Source of the DNA: CAYURR01 sp964446745 | GTDB lineage: Bacteria; Bacillota; Clostridia; Lachnospirales; WQUN01 | NCBI GenBank assembly: GCA_964446745.1 | Contig: CAYURR010000073.1 | Span: forward strand, 1-14,150 | Length of the DNA stretch: 14,150 bases | Direction of reading: 5' to 3' | In this document: piece after piece, positions 1 to 7,085 of the stretch | Layout: every line of letters starts with the position of its first letter | Numbering within the stretch: position 1 is the first letter of the stretch | Notes under the pieces: model-generated | The model's database searches: none | What the model was told of the DNA's origin: nothing | The model's input: the letters and a program-made list of their open reading frames with translations, nothing else | Translations under genes and position numbers: made by a program

Positions 1-52
1 AAATTTTACTAAGAACAATGTCAAGAAAAATGCAAAGGACTGTAAAATAAAA

Positions 53-138
53 AAGGATTTACATTGATACATAACCAAAATAGGTTTTATCCGTGTAAAT
101 CCTTAACAATCCGTGCAACTCCGTGGTAATCTTTAACT
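53..138. repeat. Imperfect inverted repeat with 10-bp-phased ATCCGT array
   Basis: AAGGATTTACA (53-63) pairs with TGTAAATCCTT (94-104) as the base of an imperfect hairpin. From 89 the sequence runs as decamers in strict phase: ATCCGTGTAA, ATCCTTAACA, ATCCGTGCAA, CTCCGTGGTA, ATCTTTAACT. The same decamer design and the same CCGTGGTAA end occur in the repeat at 4381-4530, so both belong to one family. This copy sits immediately downstream of the minus-strand aldo/keto reductase stop at 141 and could act as its transcript end, although no clean U-tract is visible. Its left edge may lie before 53; bases 1-52 show no gene. Confidence 0.7.
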
Positions 139-140
139 TT

Positions 141-1166
141 TTATATTTTCACCTCACCAGCCACGATACGCTTGTAGTCCTCATAGTTCTTTTCCAATAG
201 CGTGGGCGTGTCCAAGCCGTATGGGCATTTGGATTTGCATTTGCCACATTTGATACAGTCCTCTACTTTCTTCATCATTTCCTGAGCGTGCGGTGTCAGG
301 TGATTGTCTGACGGCGAACGCCTGATCAATAGCGACATCCTCGCGCACATGTGTATCGTAATATCCGCCGGGCATGGCATGCAGTACCCGCAGCCCCTGC
401 AAAACTCCCCTTGCAGCTCCTGTTGCTCCCTCTCGATAAACGCCTTGCGCTCACCGGTCATCTGCGCCGGATACTCCATGTAGCTCAAAAACTCGTCGAG
501 CTCACTTTCGCGCTGTATACCCCATATCGGCAGCACATTATCGTATTGAGACATATATGCAAACGCTGCCGCCGAATCCGTGATCAACCCGCCCGCAAGG
601 CTTTTCATAGCTATAAAACCCATGTTCGCATTCTTGCATTTTGTGACGAGCTCGATCTCTTTCTCAGAAGATAAATAGGAAAACGGATACTGCAGTGTTT
701 CGTAGAGCTCCGAGTCAATACATTCATGCGCCTCATCGAGCACATGGTTCGTGATGCCGATGTGCCTGATCTTGCCCTGTCTCTTGGCCTCCAGCATACA
801 TTCGTACATGCCTGTGCCGTCTCCGGGCTTGTAGCACTGCTTCGGCCAATGGAATTGATATAGGTCGATGTAGTCCGTCTTAAGCTTTGTGAGCGAAGTC
901 TCAAGGTCCTGCCAAAACGCCTCGGGTGTCTTTGCGGGTGTTTTGGTCGCTATGAATATCTTGTCCCTGATACCCTCAAACGCGAGCCCTAGCTTTTCCT
1001 CGCTGTCCGAATATCCGCGCGCGGTGTCAAAGAAGGTCATGCCTCCCTCATATGCCTTGCGCAGTATTTTTACCGCCGTATGCATATCCACACGTTGTAT
1101 CGGCAACGCACCAAACGCGTTTTGTGGGGTTGTTATACCCGTCGATCCCAATGTTATACACTTCAT
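141..1166 (-). CDS. Aldo/keto reductase with C-terminal 2x[4Fe-4S] ferredoxin domain
   Basis: This is a predicted soluble NAD(P)H-dependent carbonyl/sugar reductase of 341 residues. The N-terminal TIM barrel starts with the family opening MKCITLGSTGI. It contains the catalytic tetrad D47 (FFDTARGY), Y52, K75 (ATKTPA) and H106 (YQFHWP). The C-terminal 85 residues add two cysteine sets, C256/259/262/265 (followed by P) and C304/307/310/314 (followed by P), as expected for two [4Fe-4S] clusters. This tail is common in AKRs of strict anaerobes and may link the reductase to ferredoxin-like electron transfer. The start is the only plausible ATG; a weak AAAGTGG ribosome site lies 7 bases upstream. 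The gene diverges from the Gfo/Idh/MocA operon, suggesting related sugar or polyol redox chemistry. The substrate cannot be told from sequence. Confidence 0.93.
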   Translation of the reverse strand: MKCITLGSTGITTPQNAFGALPIQRVDMHTAVKILRKAYEGGMTFFDTARGYSDSEEKLGLAFEGIRDKIFIATKTPAKTPEAFWQDLETSLTKLKTDYIDLYQFHWPKQCYKPGDGTGMYECMLEAKRQGKIRHIGITNHVLDEAHECIDSELYETLQYPFSYLSSEKEIELVTKCKNANMGFIAMKSLAGGLITDSAAAFAYMSQYDNVLPIWGIQRESELDEFLSYMEYPAQMTGERKAFIEREQQELQGEFCRGCGYCMPCPADITIHMCARMSLLIRRSPSDNHLTPHAQEMMKKVEDCIKCGKCKSKCPYGLDTPTLLEKNYEDYKRIVAGEVKI

Positions 1167-1226
1167 TTATATACCACTTTCAACTTTATTATTTTTCTAT
1201 ATTTTCTTGTACCTTTTTGGTAAACT

Positions 1227-1232
1227 ATTATA
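1227..1232 (-). promoter_or_regulatory. Possible -10 box of the aldo/keto reductase gene
   Basis: A consensus TATAAT on the minus strand lies about 60 bases before the reductase start. No good -35 is found 16-18 bases upstream; only a TCACAA-like hexamer at 1249-1254 is available, so the promoter call is weak. Confidence 0.3.
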
Positions 1233-1248
1233 AACCATTCAAAACCAT

Positions 1249-1277
1249 TTGTGAGGAAAATTTAAAATATATACGAT
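1249..1277 (+). promoter_or_regulatory. Promoter of the Gfo/Idh/MocA operon
   Basis: TTGTGA (1249-1254) and TACGAT (1272-1277) are separated by exactly 17 bases, a good sigma-70-type spacing. The predicted start point falls in the inverted repeat at 1279-1294. The first gene begins at 1323 behind a GGAGGA box. Confidence 0.5.
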
Positions 1278-1294
1278 ACCGTATGCAAATACGG
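1271..1294 (+). promoter_or_regulatory. Operator-like overlapping inverted repeats
   Basis: CCGTAT (1279-1284) and ATACGG (1289-1294) form a perfect 6-bp inverted repeat around GCAA. ATACG (1271-1275) and CGTAT (1280-1284) form a second one that shares the CGTAT arm. They cover the -10 box and the predicted start point, the usual place for a repressor site. No candidate regulator is encoded next to it. Confidence 0.4.
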
Positions 1295-1322
1295 AATATA
1301 CAAATAAACAGGAGGACATTTC

Positions 1323-2378
1323 ATGAAAAAGGTAAAGGTAGGTATTATAGGCTGCGGTACGATCGCAAACACTGCGCATATCCCCGCATATTCGCAGAAT
1401 CAATATGCCGAGATGGCATATTTCTGCGACATCATCCCCGAGCGCGCGGACAAGGCTGCTATCATGAACGGCGGCAAGGCTGTCTATGACTACAAAGAGG
1501 TCTTGAACGATCCCGAGGTAGAGGCGATATCCGTCTGCACACCCAATCATTTCCACGCGCAGATCTCGATCGACGCATTGAACGCCGGTAAGCATGTGCT
1601 CTGCGAAAAGCCCGCGGCGCGCACATACACCGAGGCACTGGAGATGCAAAAGGCACAGCATGCATCCGGCAAGACCCTAAACATCGGTGTCGTTAACCGC
1701 TTCAACACCGCCGTAAACAAGATCAAGAATATCATCGACAACGGTGAGCTCGGCGAGGTCTATCATGTATATGTCTCGTTCAGGGCACCGCGTTCTATAC
1801 CGGGGCTCGGCGGCGCGTTTACCACAAAGGCTATCGCAGGCGGCGGCGCACTCATCGACTGGGGCGTACACTTTTTGGATATCGTTATGTACTGCTGCGG
1901 CGATCCGCTCACAAAGACCGTTTCGGGCGAGATATTCTCAAAGCTCGGCAAGGACATCGACGGATATACATACACGAGCATGTGGGCGGGACCGCCGACA
2001 AAGGGCGGTATTTATGATGTCGAGGATTCGATGACCTCGATGATCCGCACCGAAGGCCCCGTAATATCCGTACACGGCGCATGGGCGCAGAACATTGGCC
2101 ACGAGGAGATGTTTATCGACTTCATGGGCGACAAGGCCGGTATCCGCCTCAAATACGGTGCAGATTTCGAGCTGTTTGGCGTAAAGGACGGCATGCTCAC
2201 GGCTACGTCGGTTCAACTTCAGAAGACAAACCATTTCCATAACGAGATCGACTCATTTATCGACTGTGTCATGAACGGTAAACGCAACGCCGCACACATC
2301 GACACGGCGATCATCACCTCACGTATGATGCAAGCCATCTACGACTCTGCTGAAACACACAGCGAGATCAAGTTTTAG
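1323..2378 (+). CDS. Gfo/Idh/MocA family oxidoreductase
   Basis: This is a predicted cytosolic NAD(P)-dependent sugar or polyol dehydrogenase of 351 residues, the normal family length. The N-terminal Rossmann fold begins with GIIGCGTIA (residues 7-15). It is followed by VCTPNHFH at 71-78 and the family hallmark CEKPAA, with K96 the expected catalytic lysine. The C-terminal substrate domain holds GGGALIDWGVHFLD (173-186), giving the D179 and H183 pair that usually completes the active site. The ATG follows GGAGGA (1311-1316) at ideal spacing. The gene is first in an operon with a second family member 11 bases downstream; its ribosome site overlaps this gene's stop codon. Substrates in this family include glucose, inositols, glucose-fructose and N-acetyl sugars; the sequence alone does not decide between them. 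Confidence 0.93.
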   Translation: MKKVKVGIIGCGTIANTAHIPAYSQNQYAEMAYFCDIIPERADKAAIMNGGKAVYDYKEVLNDPEVEAISVCTPNHFHAQISIDALNAGKHVLCEKPAARTYTEALEMQKAQHASGKTLNIGVVNRFNTAVNKIKNIIDNGELGEVYHVYVSFRAPRSIPGLGGAFTTKAIAGGGALIDWGVHFLDIVMYCCGDPLTKTVSGEIFSKLGKDIDGYTYTSMWAGPPTKGGIYDVEDSMTSMIRTEGPVISVHGAWAQNIGHEEMFIDFMGDKAGIRLKYGADFELFGVKDGMLTATSVQLQKTNHFHNEIDSFIDCVMNGKRNAAHIDTAIITSRMMQAIYDSAETHSEIKF

Positions 2379-2389
2379 GAGGGTGTAAA

Positions 2390-3229
2390 ATGAAAAAGAT
2401 AGGATTTATCGATTATTACATAGACGAGTGGCACGCACAGAACTACCCCGCCTGGATAAAGGAAGCCAGCGGCGGCGCATATGAGGTATGCTATGCATAT
2501 GCCAAGGTAGAGGGCACGGAGTTCGGCAAGCGCACATCCGCCGAATGGGCCGCGGAACACAATGTAGAGATGCTCGCCTCCATCGAGGAGGTCATCCAAA
2601 AGAGCGACGCGCTCGTGATGCTGTCACCGGACAATCCGGAGTTTCACGAGGAGCTCGCTGAGCTCGCACTAAAATCCGGCAAGCCTGTATACGTCGACAA
2701 GACCTTCGCTAACTCAAAGGCCGGGGCTGTATCGATGTTTGAGCTTGCAAAGGCGCACAATACACCGATGTATTCGTCGTCCGCACTGCGCTATGCTACG
2801 GAGTACACCTTTTTGAAAAAGACTGAGATCGCAGGCATCACGAGCTTCGGCGGCGGCAAGTTTTATAACTACGCCGTTCATCAGCTTGAGCCGCTCATCA
2901 TGCTCATGGGCAACAACGCAAAGCGCGTGATGTTTATCGGCAGCGAGACGTCCCCGTCGATGGTCGTGGAATTCGAAGGCAATAGATACGCGACGATCAA
3001 TCAGTATATGGACAGGGTGCCGTTTGGCATGTGCATAAACTTCGCGGACGGCAGCTGCGATTTCCTACAGATCAACTCGGATTTCTTTAAGGCATTTATT
3101 AAGGAAATGGTAGACTTCTTTGAGACCGGAAAACCCAAGGTCGACCCGGCCGATACGATCTGCATTATGGCTGTGCGCGAGGCCGGTCTTAGGGCCATCA
3201 AGACCCCCGGCATCTGGATGGATATATAG
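2390..3229 (+). CDS. Divergent short Gfo/Idh/MocA-like protein
   Basis: This protein of 279 residues is shorter than the usual 330-390 of the family. It resembles the family in layout: a strand starting KKIGFIDYY, a segment ALVMLSPDNPEFHEE (74-88) like the NAD-fold loop after strand 4, VDKTFA (102-107) where EKPxA is expected, and a conserved histidine (H164, YAVHQLEP). The glycine-rich GxGxxA dinucleotide loop is absent; residues 5-12 read GFIDYYID. The lysine K104 remains. TAGGAGGG (2376-2383) overlaps the stop of the upstream gene and serves as ribosome site, so the two proteins are co-translated and may work as a pair. It may be a paralogue with altered cofactor binding or a partner subunit. 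Family assignment is fairly secure; enzymatic activity is uncertain. Confidence 0.82.
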   Translation: MKKIGFIDYYIDEWHAQNYPAWIKEASGGAYEVCYAYAKVEGTEFGKRTSAEWAAEHNVEMLASIEEVIQKSDALVMLSPDNPEFHEELAELALKSGKPVYVDKTFANSKAGAVSMFELAKAHNTPMYSSSALRYATEYTFLKKTEIAGITSFGGGKFYNYAVHQLEPLIMLMGNNAKRVMFIGSETSPSMVVEFEGNRYATINQYMDRVPFGMCINFADGSCDFLQINSDFFKAFIKEMVDFFETGKPKVDPADTICIMAVREAGLRAIKTPGIWMDI

Positions 3230-3248
3230 TAAATAATGTAAAAAACTA

Positions 3249-3277
3249 TTGACTGATTCCAATTCTTATGATATACG
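3249..3277 (+). promoter_or_regulatory. Promoter of gap
   Basis: TTGACT (3249-3254) and TATACG (3272-3277) are separated by 17 bases. They lie just after the stop of the upstream gene, so gap is likely transcribed on its own. No clear terminator separates the two units, and read-through is possible. Confidence 0.55.
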
Positions 3278-3288
3278 TATCGAAAGCT

Positions 3289-3303
3289 CTATGTATTACA
3301 TAG
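3289..3303 (+). promoter_or_regulatory. Small inverted repeat in the gap leader
   Basis: CTATGT (3289-3294) and ACATAG (3298-3303) are perfect arms around ATT. They lie just downstream of the predicted start point and about 27 bases before the gap start codon. They could be an operator or a short 5' stem that stabilises the message. The sequence does not decide which. Confidence 0.35.
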
Positions 3304-3330
3304 GCTAAGAATGATTTTGGAGGAATTATT

Positions 3331-4344
3331 ATGGCAGTAAAAGTTGCTATTAACGGATTTGGTCGTATCGGTCGTCTGGCGTTCAGACAGATGTTCAACG
3401 CTCCGGGTTATGAAGTCGTTGCTATAAATGACCTTACCAGCCCCAAGATGCTTGCTCATTTGTTGAAGTACGACTCCGCACAAGGCAAGTACGCCCTCGC
3501 GGACAAGGTAGAAGCCAAGGAAGCCTCTATCGTTGTAGACGGCAAGGAAATCAACATCTACGCTCAGAAGGACCCGAAGGATCTCCCATGGGGACAGCTC
3601 GGGGTTGACGTTGTACTGGAGTGCACCGGCTTCTTTACCTCAAAGGCAAAGTCGCAGGCTCATATCGACGCGGGCGCTAAGAAGGTTATTATCTCTGCTC
3701 CGGCTGGCGATGACCTCCCGACCGTTGTTTTCAGCGTTAACGAAAACACACTGAAGCCTACTGACACCATCATCTCGGCTGCATCCTGCACAACAAACTG
3801 CCTCGCTCCTATGGCTGACACACTGAATAAGCTTGCGCCGATCGTTAAGGGCTTCATGACCACGATCCACGCATACACAGGCGATCAGATGACCCTCGAC
3901 GGACCTCACCCGAAGGGTGACTTGAGACGTGCTCGCGCTGCAGCTCAGAACATCGTTCCGAACTCCACCGGCGCAGCTAAGGCTATCGGCCTGGTTATCC
4001 CTGAGCTTGCAGGCAAGCTTGACGGCGCTGCACAGCGTGTACCCGTACCGACCGGTTCCATCACAGAGCTCGTCGCTATCTGCGACAAGACTGTAAAGAA
4101 GGACGATGTAAATGCCGCTATGAAGGCAGCTGCTTCGGCATCCTTCGGTTACACCGACGAAGAGCTCGTATCGTCCGACATCATCGGCCTTACATGTGGT
4201 TCGCTGTTTGATTCGACACAGACCAAGGTTATGGATCTGGGTAACGGCCAGTCGCTCGTAAAGGTTGTATCCTGGTACGACAACGAGAATTCATACACAA
4301 GCCAGATGGTCAGAACCATCAAGTACTTCGCAGAGCTTAAGTAA
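3331..4344 (+). CDS. gap: Glyceraldehyde-3-phosphate dehydrogenase, type I
   Basis: This cytosolic glycolytic enzyme oxidises glyceraldehyde 3-phosphate with NAD and phosphate to 1,3-bisphosphoglycerate. It has 337 residues, full length. INGFGRIGR (7-15) is the dinucleotide loop. D34 after AIN supports NAD rather than NADP use. SAASCTTNCLAP (149-160) carries the nucleophile C153, and H180 in TTIHAYTGDQ is the catalytic base. RRARAAAQNIVPNSTGAAKA is the phosphate and substrate loop. GGAGG at 3319-3323 precedes the ATG by 7 bases. Neighbouring pgk or tpi genes are absent, so gap stands alone here, as in many Clostridia-like genomes with split glycolytic loci. Codon use looks like that of a highly expressed gene (many GCT, AAG, CTC). 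The function is secure. Confidence 0.98.
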   Translation: MAVKVAINGFGRIGRLAFRQMFNAPGYEVVAINDLTSPKMLAHLLKYDSAQGKYALADKVEAKEASIVVDGKEINIYAQKDPKDLPWGQLGVDVVLECTGFFTSKAKSQAHIDAGAKKVIISAPAGDDLPTVVFSVNENTLKPTDTIISAASCTTNCLAPMADTLNKLAPIVKGFMTTIHAYTGDQMTLDGPHPKGDLRRARAAAQNIVPNSTGAAKAIGLVIPELAGKLDGAAQRVPVPTGSITELVAICDKTVKKDDVNAAMKAAASASFGYTDEELVSSDIIGLTCGSLFDSTQTKVMDLGNGQSLVKVVSWYDNENSYTSQMVRTIKYFAELK

Positions 4345-4380
4345 TTAATTTTGTTATAATTTATTAAGTAACTAGCAAAT

Positions 4381-4530
4381 AGGGCTGTTGCAAAGACAAA
4401 CAAAATACCACGGATTTACACAGATTTTTACGGATTGACACGGATAACACCATACAAAAATGGTTTATCCGTGCAAATCCGTTTTTATCCGTAGTAATCC
4501 GTGGTAAAGGTTTATCTTTGTAACAGCCCT
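4381..4530. repeat. 150-bp MITE-like long hairpin with terminal inverted repeats and decamer arrays
   Basis: The ends are AGGGCTGTTGCAAAGA and TCTTTGTAACAGCCCT, inverted repeats with one mismatch. Nearly the whole element folds on itself. The right arm is ATCCGTGCAA, ATCCGTTTTT, ATCCGTAGTA, ATCCGTGGTA (4467-4506). The left arm is TACCACGGAT, TTACACAGAT, TTTTACGGAT, TGACACGGAT (4406-4445). Both keep a 10-bp period. Flanking GCAAA/TTTGC extends the pairing with one bulge. The GCTGTTGCAAAG end resembles tips known from IS6-family elements, but no transposase is present. It lies between the convergent gap and ABC permease genes, so it could also end both transcripts. No target duplication is evident. 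Confidence 0.85.
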
Positions 4531-4543
4531 TTTGCATGCCTTG

Positions 4544-5968
4544 TTATAGCCTCTTCATAATGCTTGGACGGCTTATTTTATCGGATATACTCATAATACA
4601 TACTACATTGCAGATCAGCAAAACAATACAATATATCACCGACCATACTAACATATTGAGCCCGAGATATACTATAGCCAACACCGGGGCAACAAACAGA
4701 AATGCTATGATACTGGTTACATATAGGCTGTGGCGCGGGGTTTTTAGCAGCATCGAAAGGATAGCCGATATAAACATCATCAGCATCGATGACATGATAC
4801 CGACAGGAAATAATAACACGAGCTGCCCGGCGGTGTAGCCATGGACGGGTGCAATATCAGGCATCACCGTTACTGCGATGTTTGCACCGATTAATGTTAT
4901 TAACGAGGATAAACTAAGCATTGCCGCTGATATAAAAATCGGAACCATACACTTTGCTATAAAAATCGGCCTGATATGCAATGGTGTAGATAACAGCGAC
5001 TCACCGGTTTTGTATACCTTTTCACCGCCTATCGAATATGCAATCAGGTTCGTGGGTATCCTCGGTATCACGAGTACCGTTATGAAAACAGCGTAATTCA
5101 GATCAAGTTCCCCTGTTAAAGTCGGTAGCAAACATGCAACAGCTGCAGGGCCTATGCACATGATCCCGAAGTTAAGCAATAACAGCTTTAATGTCAATAG
5201 ATATTTTAATTCAAATCCGAAAACAACCCCAAACTGTGACTTTGGCGCTATGTAAGAGGTATAATTATTATTTGTTTTTATATATTTTGTGATCTTAATG
5301 TTTACAAAGTAATCTGATTGCTTCATTTTATATGTTTTAATTGTAAATATTATTATTGCACATAGGTAGATAATAATTAATACAAAACCAATGATAATCG
5401 CAGGGATAAAGTCTACTGTAACTATGAGCGTTAAGTACACTAAAAACAACAACCCTAATGGATATGTGATCATGGATACACGGCTGTTTGCAATTTGCAT
5501 ATCCCCCGATATAGCCGAAACATAAACACCGGCAATAGATATTGCGCCATAATTAAATATAGCCAATACTATTATACTCACCCATTGCCACGCGTTTAGC
5601 GTCATTTCATATCCCATAATCAAGTTTGTAAGCGCCGCGCATAAAGCCGCTACGCCGAAAAATGATATAGCAAAAAAGAAACAGAATTGAAATTTACCAC
5701 CCATAACGCTTCTACCGTTTATAGGCGTTGATAGGAGGGTTTCAAGGGTTCTGTGTTCTCGTTCTCCTGCTATGCTGTCTGCGAGTATAGGCTTTAGAAA
5801 CATTGCAGTTAATAAAGCCGCTGTTGTCAATGATGACGATACAGTGTGCGTAAAGATAGGGACAACGATACCGATGACCACAATTGATAGGCAATAAAAG
5901 ACAAGCATTCCTCGCTCACGTTTAAAATGCTCTAGTTGGTTACGAAAGACAGGCTGTGATTTGCTCAT
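4544..5968 (-). CDS. ABC-2 type exporter permease, internally duplicated
   Basis: This integral membrane subunit of an ABC exporter has 474 residues. It contains two homologous halves, each with about six predicted helices. The clearest mark is a shared cytosolic motif: residues 63-92 (ADSIAGERE...TLETLLSTPI..R) and 310-339 (AYSIGGEKV...TGESLLSTPL..R). Their positional identity is obvious by eye, so the gene is a tandem fusion of two permease copies that may form the pore alone. The start is the ATG at 5966-5968, placed 2 bases after the ATPase stop and behind GGGGGCG; longer readings would run inside the ATPase gene. It forms a two-gene operon with the ATPase. The family includes Na+ and antimicrobial-peptide exporters of NatB or YtrC type. 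The substrate is unknown. Confidence 0.9.
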   Translation of the reverse strand: MSKSQPVFRNQLEHFKRERGMLVFYCLSIVVIGIVVPIFTHTVSSSLTTAALLTAMFLKPILADSIAGEREHRTLETLLSTPINGRSVMGGKFQFCFFFAISFFGVAALCAALTNLIMGYEMTLNAWQWVSIIVLAIFNYGAISIAGVYVSAISGDMQIANSRVSMITYPLGLLFLVYLTLIVTVDFIPAIIIGFVLIIIYLCAIIIFTIKTYKMKQSDYFVNIKITKYIKTNNNYTSYIAPKSQFGVVFGFELKYLLTLKLLLLNFGIMCIGPAAVACLLPTLTGELDLNYAVFITVLVIPRIPTNLIAYSIGGEKVYKTGESLLSTPLHIRPIFIAKCMVPIFISAAMLSLSSLITLIGANIAVTVMPDIAPVHGYTAGQLVLLFPVGIMSSMLMMFISAILSMLLKTPRHSLYVTSIIAFLFVAPVLAIVYLGLNMLVWSVIYCIVLLICNVVCIMSISDKISRPSIMKRL

Positions 5969-5970
5969 TT

Positions 5971-6717
5971 TCACGCCCCCTTTGTTTCTATATCCATGTA
6001 CAGTCTTTCGAGGCTGAACTGTCCGTGCTCCATATAGTGATCGCTGTCTTTGAGTGTTGATATCGAGTCGGTGAAGATATTTTTGCCGTGTCGGAAGATG
6101 CTTATCCTGTCGCACATTTTCTGTACCTCTTCAAGATTGTGCGTAGTCATGATGATTGTTGTGCCCTGCTCTTTCGCAAGATCCGACAGCATATGCCTCA
6201 GATCCGTCGTGCTGACAGGATCGAGCCCGTTTGTGGGTTCATCCAGCAACAGAATACGCGGCCTATGTAACATGGCCCGGATTAAGGCCACCTTCTTTTT
6301 CATGCCCGTCGAAAAACCCTTTACAATCAGCCGCTTTTTATCAAATAAGTCAAACCTACGGAGTAATTCATCAATACGTTTATTGGACTCAATGCGGCTC
6401 ATGCCGTAAATGTCTGCATAATACATCAGGTTATCGTATACGGTTAACGCCTCATATAAGCCCACATCCTCAGATAAAACACCGCACATTCCGCGTACAG
6501 CATCGCCGCCTTTCACGGGATCGTTCCCAAAGACCGCAATCTTCCCCTCGTCCGGCTCTAATAACCCAAGCAAGAGGCGAAGCGTTGTCGTCTTTCCGGC
6601 TCCGTTATGCCCTAAAAACGCGTAGACCTCACCCTCCGAAATACTTAGATTAAGGCCGTTAATAGCATTCACTTCACCAAAGGTCTTCCTGACTTCATCA
6701 AATGTGATTTTGTTCAT
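5971..6717 (-). CDS. ABC transporter ATP-binding protein
   Basis: This cytosolic ATPase of 248 residues powers the duplicated permease encoded 2 bases downstream. Motifs in order are Walker A GHNGAGKT (36-43), a Q-loop region reading LSEDVGLY (81-88) with E in place of the usual Q, signature GFSTGMKKK (134-142), Walker B LLLDEP (156-161), D-loop GLDP and switch histidine H193 (MTTHNLEEV). The E in the Q-loop is seen in other single-domain exporters of the DrrA/NatA group. The ATG at 6715-6717 has AAAGGA 7 bases before it. A GTG further upstream (6754-6756) lies 5' of the predicted -10 box and is therefore rejected. Expression is probably controlled together with the divergent Xre regulator gene. 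Confidence 0.95.
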   Translation of the reverse strand: MNKITFDEVRKTFGEVNAINGLNLSISEGEVYAFLGHNGAGKTTTLRLLLGLLEPDEGKIAVFGNDPVKGGDAVRGMCGVLSEDVGLYEALTVYDNLMYYADIYGMSRIESNKRIDELLRRFDLFDKKRLIVKGFSTGMKKKVALIRAMLHRPRILLLDEPTNGLDPVSTTDLRHMLSDLAKEQGTTIIMTTHNLEEVQKMCDRISIFRHGKNIFTDSISTLKDSDHYMEHGQFSLERLYMDIETKGA

Positions 6718-6740
6718 GCTCGTATCCTTTCGTATTTTTT

Positions 6741-6801
6741 GTATAGTATACAACACATTTTATGCTAAGTAAACTATACATTTATGAATAAATTAGTATA
6801 C
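6741..6801. promoter_or_regulatory. Repeated TATAC half-sites in the divergent control region
   Basis: GTATAGTATAC (6741-6751) is an odd-centred palindrome over the -10 box of the ABC operon. ACTATAC (6773-6779) overlaps its -35 box, and AGTATAC (6795-6801) abuts the -35 of the regulator. TTTAT-GA-ATAAA at 6781-6792 forms a further inverted repeat between them. The spacing and symmetry suit binding by a small dimeric Xre protein that would control both directions. Confidence 0.45.
6745..6773 (-). promoter_or_regulatory. Promoter of the ABC exporter operon
   Basis: Read on the minus strand, TTTACT (6768-6773) and TATACT (6745-6750) are 17 bases apart. Transcription would start near 6738, about 20 bases before the ATPase ATG and just ahead of its AAAGGA site. 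Confidence 0.55.
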
Positions 6802-6829
6802 TTGACCTAAGCTTTGGTGTTACTATAAT
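6802..6829 (+). promoter_or_regulatory. Promoter of the Xre regulator operon
   Basis: TTGACC (6802-6807) and a perfect TATAAT (6824-6829) are 16 bases apart. The regulator begins at 6864. Confidence 0.65.
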
Positions 6830-6863
6830 AAATACATGCTGTAAAAAGGGGTGAAACAGGCGA

Positions 6864-7085
6864 ATGAAAACACGAATACGTGAGCTGCGAAAGCAACGGC
6901 GGATATCTCAAGAGGAATTAGCAAAGGCGGTGCGTGTCACTCGCCATACTATTACCTCAATCGAAAGCGAAAAATATATCGCCTCACTACCGCTTGCATA
7001 TAAGATCTCAAGATTTTTTGGCCTGTCTATTGAGGATGTATTCGATTTTTCAGATGTGGAGGATATAGATTATGAAGTCTTTTAG
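6864..7085 (+). CDS. Small Xre-family transcriptional regulator
   Basis: This DNA-binding protein of 73 residues consists almost only of the HTH_3 domain: RIRELRKQRRISQEELAKAV, then RVTRHTITSIESEKYIASLP with the recognition helix around 26-36. It ends with KISRFFGLSIEDVFDF, the standard family ending, and an acidic tail. It lacks a sensor domain. Proteins of this size usually sit beside a small membrane protein and control a nearby transporter, which matches this locus: the ABC exporter is divergent and a four-helix protein overlaps by 14 bases downstream. The ribosome site is the AAGGGG run about 12 bases before the ATG, slightly far. Autoregulation and control of the exporter through the TATAC sites is inferred. 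Confidence 0.92.
   Translation: MKTRIRELRKQRRISQEELAKAVRVTRHTITSIESEKYIASLPLAYKISRFFGLSIEDVFDFSDVEDIDYEVF

Noticed and set aside
53..138. CRISPR-like array from the regular ATCCGT repeats
   Set aside because: Units are 10 bases with 4 variable bases; there are no 20-40 base repeats or spacers and no cas genes.
4536..4838. Plus-strand 100-codon frame opposite the permease
   Set aside because: It is antisense to a well-supported membrane protein and has no ribosome site or recognisable domain.
5969..6115. 49-residue N-terminal extension of the ABC permease
   Set aside because: It would lie wholly within the ATPase gene in another frame, is basic and unlike a permease start, whereas the ATG at 5968 has a purine-rich site and couples to the ATPase stop.
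6718..6756. Upstream GTG start adding 13 residues to the ABC ATPase
   Set aside because: The GTG lies upstream of the predicted -10 box, has no ribosome site, and the ATG at 6717 has AAAGGA at good spacing.
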